A stretch of 64,000 bases of DNA from the NCBI RefSeq assembly GCF_051020765.1, contig NC_134941.1:8370001-8434000 (forward strand), written 5' to 3'. The position numbers and the translations under genes were made by a program. Every line of letters starts with the position of its first letter. Positions within the stretch are counted from its first letter, which is position 1. Below, piece after piece: positions 1-13,700 of the stretch. Source of the stretch: Lasioglossum baleicum (lineage: Eukaryota; Arthropoda; Insecta; Hymenoptera; Halictidae). The notes under the pieces were generated by a model. The model did not search any database, was not told the origin of the DNA, and worked only from the letters and a program-made list of their open reading frames with translations.

Positions 1-1746
1 GCCGCCACCCCCTCTCTCTCTCTCTCTTTCTTTCTTTCATTCCGCCCCACAAAGTGGAACATCGTAGAACCGGAGGCGACAATGTCGCATCGATTCGATC
101 AAAAGTCTAAACACACTCGATTAAATTCGAAACTAGCTCCGTCATCGCCCAGCGCCATCAGCAGCTACCAGGAGAATGTGTTGATGCCTTTCACTGTTTA
201 ATCCGTGTTTAATACAGGCAGGAGTTTTATGGAATTTTATAGAAATTTATAGCAATTTTACAGGAATTTTATGAAATTTTTTATGTCATTTTACGTATAT
301 AATTTTGTATGTGACTTTATGTATAAAATTTGATATATAATTTTACATATCAATTTGTATACGTCATTTTACGTGTCAAATTTAGTACATAATTTTTACT
401 TTAATAATTTACTTTAATTTGATTTTTAATTTTGAAATGTAATGTTACGTATAAATCTTATGATTTCATGAATAGAACTTTGTGCGTATTTTTGAGCAAA
501 CATTTTTGTGTTGCATATGTGAAATTTTTTGAGGCAATTTTATTAGTTCTACAGTTTCCGTTAAATGTCTTTTTCACGACGTTTTATGGCGTGCATTCCC
601 ATACAATGTTATTCATTTTAGTCACACATCCATAGCGTATAGGTCTGTGTCTGCCACACAGCCGCGCACACTATTAGCGGCTGAAACAATAGTGCTTTTT
701 GCTTGTCTACGTTCGCCTCTTTATTCTCTTTTCGAACGTGCTCTTTCGCAACACACATGACAGCTCCTTTTTTTCTGTAGAAGGTTGCAGCTTTGGAGTA
801 GTTTTCGAGAATTTTCTCCGTGGAATGGATACCATACTTTTTGACACTGAGCAAACATTTTACATTGTTTTGATAACACTTTGAGACTTTTAATCTGAAA
901 ACATTAGAAAAAGAAAATGTGGAAAATATCGACTTAAAACTTACCTCAATTGAGGTGGTATCTTGATTAACACATATATTTATTGCAAGACGACTATTAA
1001 CTAGTCTACAGATTTTTATACGAAATAAAAATTGTCTGCACTAATTGCAAGATACAGGAGCAACATAGACATTCATTTCCCCTCCAAATAATTTTAACTA
1101 GTTGGAAATACTGAATCAGCATTTTCAAATTCTTCAAATGTGTGTTTACTATTCCGAATTCAATCTACACAATTATTAATACATTGATAATTTTTTGAAA
1201 ATTGGGAATTTAGTGTTTAAATGCTTTTTCGAAAATGTTGAGGCACAGGAGCGAAATAAAAAAATATTTTTCTTATAATTATCTTATTAAACTGAAACTA
1301 ATAAACTGATGTCCTTCAAAAATGTCATTCGAGTAACATTGAAGTATTTCTGAGAGAGGAAACTTCTGACGTTCACTAAAAATGAAGGTCACTACTTACT
1401 GTCACGCGAAAATGCACCTCAAGGTCGGCAAACGAGGCACACGGGAATGTAAACAAGTCGAATTAAGTCGGAACCACGCACACGCGTCGCTGCCACCGTA
1501 GTCAGCCCTCTGTCCCAGACCCCGAGAAGATGATTCGACCGCGTCGCGTCGATGCCACTTGGCACAACTATACCGAAAGCGACCGCGCCGTAGTCGGATC
1601 GCTTCTTCATCCAACCACAAATGGTAGAAACAACAGGTTCCCATCGAACGGCGAAGGCGAGTGCGTGGATCCGGCCTTTTGAACAATTATTCAAATATCC
1701 CTGCCGCAGAATTTCCAGGCTGAACGCAGACCCGGTTTATTTTCAG
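1..1746. other. Left-edge non-coding stretch (upstream or intron of the zinc-finger gene)
   Basis: The first 50 bases are a CT-rich simple repeat. Bases 240-430 are a low-complexity AT-rich run of degenerate ATTTTA-type words. The segment from about 1400 to 1746 is richer in G+C and ends in a pyrimidine-rich tract and AG that fits a splice acceptor for the exon starting at 1747. A degraded arm of the GACTGCGG-type MITE may lie near 1000-1075. No convincing coding exon was seen, so this may be the upstream intron or 5' flank of the zinc-finger gene. Confidence 0.4.
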
Positions 1747-4700
1747 TTACTACGCCTCGACTGCTTTTCCACCCCGTTTGGCCCCGCCGCTGAAGAGACC
1801 CCGTTTGATGCCGCCTACTCGGTCGCAGCATCCGAAGCAACAGAAACAACAACCAGCTGCAAACACAGCCACTGTCCCGGACCTGAACCAGCTGAAAGTG
1901 TACAGTGAGTATGGTTGTTTGTAAGCCCGGTACTCTTCGGAGGCTCGCGAAAAATAGACGGTACTGGCCTGCTGTGCCACTTTTTCACGCGTTGTTGGTC
2001 TGCTAGGTCAAATGATGAGGTAGCAATTGGCATCTATTAATACTTGTGTACTGAGTACATAAATTTCATTTCTTTTTAAAGGGAGTAGACTCCTTTTTCC
2101 AGGATTGTAAAGGTGCGGGATTCGCCTTCTCATTTCTCAATACTGCAATGATGGTGGTTTTCAGTAGACAAAAGCGCTAGGTAAAAGATCGATCTAGGGC
2201 GCTATCTCACTCGAAAGTCCTATTTTTTCGTTTACGATGCGCAATTTGTATTATTCGGCAGCGTAATTTGCATTATTCGGAAGCATACAATTCTCACAGC
2301 TACATGCTGCCGAATAATGAAAATTACGCTTTGTAAATGAAAAAATAGAACTTCTGTCTAGCCGCCTTAACCCTCATCCGTTCCTCGTGTCAATTTAATC
2401 ATTTTTTATCGCTATGTCAAATTGACACAGAGGGACAGATTTAGTTTGTGAAATGAGGGACGGATCAGGGTTAAAGCTTCTTCAATATTTCAGTTGACAA
2501 GTGACTGTTAACATGTGACTGGTATGATCTTTTAAGGTTACTGATGTAACTATGATTAATATTACTATGTACAATCTGACTGACGTGACCAGTATGATCA
2601 ATATGATTATGTCCAATATAACTTATGTGATAGTATAGACCATAAGACCAATATGACGAGTACGACTAGACTGGAAATATTCATGCAAAATAAAAATGTT
2701 TCAAGTCTCAAAGCAGAAGTTCAATGAAAATGAAAAAAAATTCGTCACCTCCGCTTACAAGATTAATGATTCCAATATTTTCACCACTGACTGGTTAATA
2801 TAAAATCGTCAACTCATGTGCAAGTGTTTCATGTCAATTGTAAGTAGTGTTACAAGGTTAACAGTAAACCTACCGAGCCATAAACAAGATTGATTTTATT
2901 TACTAAAGATATCTACTAAAAGATATCTACTAAAGATATCTATACAACCATTACTTATGAGATCATTTTTTTATTTCAATAATTATAACATAAAAAATCT
3001 GGAACCGGTCATTTTGACCGTTGGTGGTAGATTTAGTGTTAATGATTCCAATATTTTCACCACTGACTGGTTAATGTAAAATCGTCGATTCATGTGTGCA
3101 AGTGATTCCAATAAAAAAATAAATTCGTAACGAATCTAAACAAAACTCCGAAGCTTCTAAACAAACATTGTTCGCGATTTTCTGTTCCAGGCAATCCGGA
3201 CATACTGATCTGCGGCAACTGCAGGGAAATGTTTACAGATCTGGGGGAGCTGCTCGAACACAAACGGAATTACTGCAAGCTGCGGTTCACATGTAAATGT
3301 CACACCTTCAACGGAGCTGCTCCAAGTAGGTACATTCGAAGTAGAAGAAGACGCATAAGAAGAAGAAGAAGTTAGCCTCGAGTCCTGTCGCGCAGGATCA
3401 ACAGGATTTCTTACTTCGAATCAATCCGCGATTTCAAGTGTTCGCGGCTTTTAAGAAATTTTCCAATAAAGAAGTCCGGCTTTCTTCGCGATGCAGACAC
3501 TGGGATACCTTACCAGCTCTCTTCCGTTGTTGCCTATCGCGTTATCGTCGCCGCGGCGCGAATGGAGCAGGTGTAAAAATGAAATTCGTACCGGTTCCTC
3601 GATGCACATTACGATCGCCTTGCCTCTCTCTCCCGGGCGGAATTGCATTTTGGCATTTTATCCGGAAACGCAGCTGCGTTGCCGTGCACCGGGACGCTTA
3701 GCGGTTTGTTTAGGATGGAGGAATCGAATTTGGGGAACCGTTACGGAAACGGTCGTCGAATTTGCCTGGAAGAGCCGCGGTGTCGCTTCCGGTTGTTTGC
3801 CATTTCTGTGATTTGATTTCCGGGCCGGAAAAATTCCGATCGCGCGAATTCCACTGGAGTCTGCGACAGGGAAACTGCGGATCTTTATGGACAACATTTT
3901 TATACTTTAGATTGGTAATTACAGTATAGTGGACCTTTTTTTACATTCCTTCAAAACAAAAAAGTATTTTTTAAATTGTGCCAATCGAGTAAATTGGAAA
4001 TCGACAAAATTGGAAAATGAAACCTTGTTAATTATTAGACTGAAGATCTTTATGCAAAATAAAAATCGTCTGCATCGATTGCAAGAAATAGAAAACCAAA
4101 TTAAATGTTATCTCCTGCCTGAATAATTTAATCGAGGAGATTCAATTTTTTCAATTTTGCAACAGCTTTCAATTTCATCTACTCAATTTTCCTATAAATG
4201 CATAAAGATCCGCAGTCTATTAATGACAAATGTGCGACTGTAATCGACAATTTGTTCTGTACAGTTCGTTTCGATAAACTACGAATTCGTTGAAAATGAA
4301 CTTGCTCTCTGGAAGAAGTGAGCGAAAGATAGACTTGAGTAATTACGTTTCTATGTTCGTAAATTATTCATTCGCATCAGCTCGATGGGAGGTACCATAA
4401 AATAGCAAGAATAATAGAATAATGAATGAGTTCTACCAAAATGTCATATCGACATTGCTAGAGGGTAGGTTGAGAAGCTATATTGAGAAATCAAGCGCAA
4501 TTAATTTGTGGCGTGAGTAGTGATCCGCATAAGAGTAAGACAGACGTTTATTATTTTAGACACAATTCCACTCGCCTGTAAAATAAGATATCAAGATGCC
4601 TCTTCTATATCTGTATGCAGTCACGATTACTCGATTAAAGTATTTTATTATTTTATTTAAATTGATTAAATTATATTAGAGTCAGCTGCATAAACTGATC

Positions 4701-7700
4701 GGTCTGCATTAAGGCGATCTAATTCTTCAATGAAATGTTTGCAAATTGCGAGTACACATTTAGACAATAAATACAATTAATAATTCGATCATTCATTTTA
4801 TTGTATTTATAGAATTTTCTTTTTCTGTGATTCGTAGAATATTTCTCGCGTTTCAATTAGCGAGAGCAGCAGCAGAATTTCGAGTTACGACGCGTACGCG
4901 CGGTTTTCTTTAATAATTATTGCGTTTAGGATAGGAGCTTTGTTATGAACCTGGAATTTTATGTCCAAAGGGGATTCCACGACAGCTCTGCTCTGCGTTC
5001 TGTGCAAGGTATCCTTTCCCTCAGCATGGGAACTGATGGTTCACGCTCAGGCAGCTCACATGATCAACATTTACGAGCTGGGAACTCGACCTCAGAGTCC
5101 ACGATCCGCGCCTAGCCCGCCGCACAGTCCAAACCAGCATCAGAAAGAATCATCACCGTCACCGCAAGATTTTCAGGTATATCTCTCTTCTCCTATCTCT
5201 CTTTTTCTCTCTCTCTTGAAGAAACTTGCCAACTATTTATGCTAGAACGTGCTTCTATTTACAATTCAAAAAATTCAATTTATACAGGCTGTCTCGTGCA
5301 AGGAACAGAATTTAAAATGGAATAATACGAAATGCAGAGTTTAGTCAGTTTTTGGAGTTCAAGGTGATTTGAAGGTCATATCGTGGTACATGTATATGAA
5401 TGCATTTTTGAATGCAGAAATAATAGTGATGACTAGACTGCGGATCTTTATGCAAAATGAAAACTTAGCAACAAGCTGGGGTGAAATGAATATCTAATTT
5501 CTTGCTAAATATGTTTAATAGATTGAAAACAATATAGTAGCATATCTAAATTCTTCAAATTTTGTTGCTGTCAACCCAGATCTACCCATTTTTATCATAA
5601 ATGCATAAAATCCGCAGTCTAGTGGTGACCGTAGATTTTTATTCAAAATAAATATGTAGATATTTATTTTTTTTCTTGATGACTTCACAGAGTTGGATGG
5701 AGTAATTTCGAAATTTGTTAAATAGATTTGATAAATTTGATAAATAGATAGCCATTCAAATTACGTATGAAATATTTTCTCTGTGGACCAATTCTTATTT
5801 TACTGATAGAAATAATTAATATTTGTATTTGCCATTGCTTTTCCCCGTTCAGAGGAAATGTAATTCCGCTCCGACGGATTTTCTATTTCGTTAGTTTTGT
5901 TGGCCAAAAAGCGAAGTAGCGAACGATGACTGAGCGATCTTATCAGAAGGAGCCCGGCTGAAAGGGTTCGAAAATAAAGTAAGACGCCGACTATACTCGC
6001 TATAGCTTTAATTCTTTAGATTTGACCCCGATGGAAACACGGGCCGAGTCGTACTCCCTTCGATTTGCGTAATAGAAAAATTCTTTTTTATATCGCAGTG
6101 TCAATCCGTCGCGACGGTACGAACCTCGATTGTCCTTGGTCAAGGAGAAAATTCATATTCTTTCAAATTGACCTCGTCTCAAGTCACAGTAAAGAACACA
6201 CTATAATTTTGTGAACCTCTTAAACTCAAAAAAGTAATTTTTTTTAAATTCAGTGAAAGTTATGACAGGTTGACGGTTGCCATAATCTGAGGCGTTCTGC
6301 TAATCTGAAGTATGCCTCAACCTATACTCAGTATGAACAAGAAAAGACTTATTGTCTTTAAGAGAAAAATCATTTTTACATCAACACCTTTTATTCGTCG
6401 CGAAGAGAAAATATTTGAAAGAAACTGTAAGCTGTTAAAGTTTTTGCAAAATTTTATATTATGTTACTATAATAATCCACCTGACCGTGTCGTTGAGGCA
6501 GCACATAATCGTGTGCGTGCCTCGAGACACAGTCAGGTGGACTGTAGTAATAGACTTTTATCTGGGTCCCATGGAAATCACCGACACAAATTTCTCCGAC
6601 AATAGATTTGGCCGACAACGCCTTTAACCGACAACGAATTTGATCGACAACGATTTTGACCGACAACGAATTTGATTCACAACGACTTGAAACACAGTAT
6701 GATAATATTGTATGATAATACTGTATGATAATGCATACTGTGGTCGTATTAAGTTGTTGTGGATCGAATTCGTTGTCGGTTAAAGGCGTTGTCGGCCAAA
6801 GCTATTGTCGGACAAATCTGGAGTCTGAGAAACGTTGTCGGCGAAAACCGTGTCGGCGAAAACCGTGTCGGAGAAATCTGTGTCGGTGATTTCCATGGGA
6901 CCCCTTTTATCTATACATATAACTGCACACAATCTTTTGCAAAAACTTTAACAGCTTATAGCGTTGATGTGAAAAAAGCTTTAATAAGAATTTTTCGGCG
7001 AGTTTCTTTTACAAATGTTCATCGATTCAAACGTGTCGATTCACCCCTATATAGGTCGGGTGACCATTACCTTTTATACACCCTGTACAGTATTTCACAG
7101 AGAGCGATCGAAACCGAAGTAACTCTCGAAAAGTTTATTCCTCGCGAAAACGTACTCGGCGAATTCTTTGCGTAACGCGTTTTAAAATATTCACGGATCG
7201 AGGAGATTGCTTCGACGTGTTGTAATACCTGCGCGATGAAAAACTTTCCAGATAGAATTCCAAGTTTTTTCCGCGGGAAAAACTCTTATTCTTAACGCAA
7301 TAACCTGCGAATGACTTCTCGGTTTATTGCCGCAGTTGATCACGCCCGACGGTGTTACAACCTGGTGTGAGAGAGCGGTGTATAAAAGACATTATCGCCG
7401 GGAATTTTATGCTTAGATACTGGGAGGATCGTCGAGCTTATGGTCCCATAAATAAAATCTGTATAACTCTTTTCATTTTCGGAATAATCGCTTCGAGCTT
7501 CCACTTGTAACGAACGTGGCCGAGGAAAGTTGGAAACAAATCATCGTTTGTGGACCGTGGTCATTTTTAAGCCAATCAACACTGTATTTTCCACTTACTT
7601 GTATGTACATTCCTTCTGTCGATTTTACATATTTTTTAATTCCTCTTACATTATGAACTGTGTATCGTTTTGTTACGTATGAACAATGGGAACAATTTTA

Positions 7701-10700
7701 TTTCCATTTTATTTCTGATCTGGGTTATTTTTTCTTGGATTCTTTATCATTGGGATAGTGGATTTTTATGCAAAATAAAAAGTTCAAGATACTGTTGGCA
7801 CATAGATTTTCAGTTCGTTTTTTAATGATTTTTTAAAACTATTCTTACTTCATGTGGTCTACTCATTTTTCTAGAAAATCTGGGAAAATCTTGGAAACGG
7901 TAATAAGAATAGTAGCTACCAGTAAATTTACGTGGCCATAACTTCATGCTGCAGATACGTTTATACACCCCATGATATATTTTATAAACACAGATCCATA
8001 AACGAACAAAATACGAGTTCAAATAATCCACCTCAGAAAAGACACTGGCGAAATCAATGTTATTAAAAGAAGAATTGAGAGAAATAAATTTATCTGGGAA
8101 AATAATAATTTCAGATCTATAAAAATAGACATTAAAGAATTTTATAGTGACGGTCTTTTTAAAAAATTTGTGGAACGAGAAAGTAATTACATTTTTAGGT
8201 AACCCTTTGCAGGTACGCGTCAAATATTAATTTAGACGGTGGAACAGTAAAGGGTACGCGAAGTTACGGGACGAGTTGCAGTAATATCGTCAAGCGACTC
8301 GATGTTTAAGACACGGTCTACGAACCAGCGGAACAAAACTCCGCAACGAAAGAATGAAATCCTGTCGTCGTAGGGAACGACGTTCACCTTGGGAAAATAT
8401 TACTTCATCATATGTTTCTCTGTCGATATGTCAACTCCAGGGCAGCAACAAGGTATACGGATCGAGCTATCGAGAAATGGTTGCCCCATTATTTCGAGTT
8501 TCGGGGTTCGAAAGCCTTTTCTATGTCTTCAGTTTCGATGTTATCGAACGCTGTATTAATTTTAATTGGGCTGCGGATTTTACGGATTTATACCAGTCAC
8601 AATTTTCTCAAAATTGCAATAACGTCAGATTTTTATTTCATCCGGTCCTCAACATAATACAGTAACCATATTTTTATCTGATTGCAATTTTTGCAGAAAT
8701 ATTAATTTTAATTGACGGATTTTACATATTTATAGTAGTCTTAATTTTCTTGAAATTACAAGCAGATTGGCCTGCGGACTTTACGGATTTATACCAGTCA
8801 CAATTTTTTCAAAATTGCAATGCCATCAGATTTTTATTTCATCTCTGGTCTTCAACAGTAACCATATTTTTATCTGATTGCAATTTTTGCAGAACTAATA
8901 TATTAATTTTAATTCACTGATATTTTAATTAACGCAGTCATAATTTTCTCGAAATTACAATCAGATTTTTATTTCTTTGTTCCTTAACATAATATAGTAA
9001 CCATATTTTCATTTGATTGCAATTTTTGTAGGAATATTAATTTTAATGTAGAGGTCCATGCCATTAACGAACACATTAATTTGATAAAAGAAATAATTTG
9101 TTACAATTTGTATTTCACTGGATTCCATGCATTAACATTACCAATAAGTGCATCCGCAGTGTAATTACAACCAAATATGCATAAAATCATCGAATATGAG
9201 GGTAGAAGGTCATAACGTTAATGAACATTTTAATTAAATAAAAGAAATGATTCCAGTTCCATATTTTAGAAATTTGTATGTCGGACCTCATGCAGTTGCA
9301 TTGCCAATAAGTACATTACGAGTCCAATTACACCCAAATATGGATAAAATCATATAAAATTCAATAAAAGGATTTATTTATTAAAATTTTTATTTTGTTG
9401 AACCTCACACATTACACTGTACCAAAATATCCGCAGTGTAATTATTAGACAGCGAATCTTTATGCAAAATAAAGATTTTCCACCTGAATTGCAACAAACC
9501 GGAGCGACATAGAAGTTTATCTTCACTCTTAATATGTTTAGTAGGTTGAAAATGATATAAAAATATTTTTAAATTCGTCTAATGTTTTTCATGTTTATTT
9601 ACACCTACTCATTTTTGTCATAAATGCATAAAATCCGCAGTCTAATAATTATGCACGGATCTTCGCGCATCGCGTACAAAAATTCTCAAAGAATGATGAA
9701 ACCCGAACCGCAATCAACTTTAATTGCGCTTCATTCCCCTTTTAATTGACCGAATGCTATTTGCCGGAGGAAAGTAAATTGAAGTTTCGCTGAATTTGTC
9801 GGTAAAAATGTAAATTTACGTAAGTTCCCCGACGTAATCGTAACGAGCAATAACAGTATTAAATGCCGTCCTTTCAGATACCGTTTCCACAGTCTGGGGA
9901 GCGGGTTGGCTGTTAAATAAATTAACTTCTTCGATTTCTTTTTGTGTCTTGATTGATTGCGCGAGTAAACATGTGCGGCATAAAAATCGCAGCGCCAAGG
10001 AAACGCGGGTTAATGGAGATGAAGCTGTTATGCTTCGCTAGGCACATAGTCAATATTAAATATTTATTAAAGAGCTCGGCAAGGATTCTTTTATACACGT
10101 TGTTAAAATTTATTCAGCCTATTTTATTCTTTCTTGACGCTACAATTTCTATTTTTATGGTTCAAACATTTTTTGAAAACGTAACACTAGGTTTACCGTC
10201 AAAACGCGGGTTTTAATATCTTTAATTTGTAACTATATTGAGATTGTAAAGATCCATGAGAAATTATTTAACAAATTTATTTTTGGATATCTACAGGGTG
10301 TTCCTGAGGTCATTTAGAGCAACTTTTTCCTTTACGAAAATATTCTACGCGGCTTTGTTAAGGAGCTATTGACGGAAAACACTGACCAATCAGAGCGCGA
10401 ATCCGTTCACTATAGCCGCGCTCTGATTGGCTCGCGTTTTACGTTAATAACTTCTAAACGAAGTCGCGGAGAACATTTCCGCAAAGGAAAAAGTTTCTTC
10501 AAATTACCTCAGGAACCACCCGAAGTATTTCCAAGGAATGGCAAAAATTGGGATGAATACGTTTTTGTTATTTTTGTAAAGTAATGTAAAAAAATCCTTT
10601 AGTTAATGCGGTCATTTGCTAAATTATGTTGATGGACAGTTGAAGTATAAGTTTTGATGGATGACACTAATCAACTTCTATCATAAAGCGTCTCTCTAGC

Positions 10701-13700
10701 CTGCAACATTAGCGTCTATAAAATAAAAGCATCGATTCCTTCGACCACGAAATAATTCATAGCAAACTGTCACGTCGAATTGCGTCGGGTATTGACGTTT
10801 GTTAACGTCTTTTTTATTTTTATTTATCCCCGAGTGAAACTAGTAACGAAAAATCGATGGAACGGGGAACTGTGAATGTACGAATGGGGAATTGAAAATA
10901 GAGCAAAAAGCCCGATGAAGGTTTCAACACTAGCAAATAAACTTGATCGAATGTAATTACAATGTTTAAGGAATGCAAACGAATGTACACTATACATATA
11001 CTTTTGAACACTGTTAATTAATTTTATCTCACTTTGACGTACCCAACGTAGAATAGAAATGAATGATATTCAGTCTCGTTTCATATGAATAAAAATTCCA
11101 ATAAATACAGATGGTTAAAAACAAATATTCTAAATACAAAAAAAATCTTTTGAAGTATTTTCCCGTCGACAGTACGAATTAAATTTGTTTAGAAGAACTA
11201 GTAAAAATTCCAAAAAATGCAGTAGATTGAAAATAAATGTTGTAAATACAAAAAAAATCTTTTGAAGAATTTCTCTGTGATGGTACAAATTAAACTTGTT
11301 AAAAATAACTATTAAATACAAAAAAGATCTTTTGGAGGATTTTTGTGTGTTCATAATATGTACAAATGAAATATATTAAAACTAACTGGTGAAAATTCCA
11401 ATAAATACACCAGGTTGAAATAATATGAGAAGAATTCTTACAAGTATATTTATACAGTAGAATAACACAAATTAAAAATTAATAATGATGAGAAATAAAT
11501 TTCAATTTGATATTGTGAATATGTGTAAGGAAAAAATGAATTTCAGAAGTGTTAAAACAGAGGAAATCTCTTCTCGAAAAATACGCGATCAAGTGTCGAA
11601 ATGCTGGTAGAAAATGGCGTAGTTAATGCCAATAAACGTTGCGCAGAAATGGAAATAAAAGAGGAATGCTTCGGTCAGCCAACCGGATGAAAATGAGCCG
11701 AGAAATATGCAGGAGCACAGGGTTTAACTTATCGCCGGGATGACATGCGTCACCGGAAAGAAAAATAAGATAGGTCAAGCTAACACGTTCAATTGTCTGG
11801 CCACATCGATTTCTCCCCGATATTTTTAGGTTCCGTATCCATTCAATCCCATCGACGCGACGTATCGCGAATTAAATTACGTCGGAGGGGGTTTCGAGTA
11901 GCCGGTATAATCTAGAAACAATGTAGAGGTCACAATTAAATTATTTTATCGACTTGCGGTTTCCTATATTAAATTAGCCTCCGCGAATTCCAAACAACGC
12001 TTCCCGTTTCGTAATTTTGACAAACAACGGATCAGCGAACAACTATTTGACGATAAAACATTAAAATGAAATATCACAAGAGCTTTGCATACATACACTT
12101 TACAACAGCTTATTGTGGAACGTCTAAAATGTAAAAAATTTTATTCTCAAAGTAACAGGTATTATCTGGAATGGGATTTTTTGATATTTATAAAAATTCT
12201 AGGCTACACTTTACGTAATATTATATCTCCTAAATTGAGAACAAAAATATTTTTAATTTCAGACGTTTCAACTTTTGTTAGCAATGGCGGCTATCAATCG
12301 GCGTGCCAATAAAAGGCCGTTTCAACAACAGCGAACAACTTTGGCATTTTTGAAGAATGTAGAAGCAATAAAATGCAAAATTTCAGGAGAGAGAGAGAGA
12401 AATTTTCTCTTCCAGTTGTATAAAATCTATAAATTAAAAAACTACCACCCCATAGGCAACTTCCTTCTATTGTTTCACGGAGGAGCGACCGGGAAAGATA
12501 ATCGAGGTATCGTTTAATTTGTTTAATTAGGAGACAAAAGCGTCGGACTGCGAGGAACGCGCCGAAGAGGAAGATCTGGATGTGCCCGAATTAATACCGT
12601 CCCCCGACAGTGGTAAATCAACGGACAACGAGGCAGCTCTGTCACCGATTAAAATACGATCTGACGTGAACGGACTGGACCACGAAGAATGCGACGAGCT
12701 GATGCACGTCGAGAACACCACGCAAGCTTGTATCATGCACGCCCTCAGCATTGTACGTAGCTTTTAATCCGTAGCACTCGTTCCTGGATCCTCAATTCCT
12801 ATTCCTATCCCATCCCGAAGACATCAACTGCAATCTTTACGGATAGGAACCTAATCTGTCGAGTGTCACGTCCACCAGACTGAATATTGGACATCGTAGT
12901 AAACTGGTACGCGGGATAGCCATTAAAACCGATCATTCGATGATCACTTCCGTCGTCGACGCAGTCGTAAAGCCACGGACGTGCCGATTTTCGCGCGTTG
13001 AAACGCGAGCTTAGACGGAAGCTTCCTTCCCGCGAATAAATCACTATGGGACCCCGAATGGCCCCTCCCACTCCGTGCCATTTCGGTTTCGTATTCACCC
13101 GGGACAATCGTTGCCGAATGGCTCGGCTGAACCGTTGTATCCGCGTAATCTCCGCGCGTAAACGCGTTATGGCTCTCGCGATTGTCTTGTCCCCGTGTAT
13201 ACAAGTTCGTGGAACATGAAAAAATAATTCTGCGTTCCCGGTGACTTGGTGGCTAGATCGAAATAAAAATTGTCTATATTAAACCTTCGCAGTCGGAGCT
13301 GTGTGTTTTAACTTGAAAATTAAACATTTCTTCCAACCTAGAATAACTCTATTGTATTATAATTTTGTTTTATACACAAGAATTAAATAATTGATTAGAT
13401 ACCAACATAGTTAATAATGTAAACAATATTGTAGATAATGGTACAGAAATTTTTAATGGTCACTCTGAGTCGCCTCTGTTTTAACTTGAAAATTAAACAT
13501 TTCTTCCGACCTGGTATAATTCCATTGTATTATGATTTTTTTTCATTTTATGCACATGAATGAAATAATTGATTAGATACCAACATAGTTAATAATGTAA
13601 ACAATATTATGGATAATGGTGCAGAAATTTTTAGTGGTCACTCTGATTCACCTCTATATTAACTTGAAAATTAAACATTTCTTCCGATCTAGAGTAATTC

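Larger units (their letters stand above)
5177..12530. other. Long intron of the zinc-finger gene, repeat-filled
   Basis: No coding exon was recognised in these 7.3 kb. The open frames present are short and mostly overlap repeats. The stretch holds two complete MITEs of the GACTGCGG family, a 340-bp fold-back element at 6564, a 230-bp palindrome at 10294, and two sets of degenerate tandem repeats (8550-9060 and 11090-11420). The 5870-6180 part is somewhat GC-richer but gave no supported exon. Confidence 0.55.

Noticed and set aside
8354..8665. Overlapping 103- and 81-codon frames in the zinc-finger gene intron
   Set aside because: They run into degenerate tandem repeats, show no motif and have no matching splice phase with the flanking exons.
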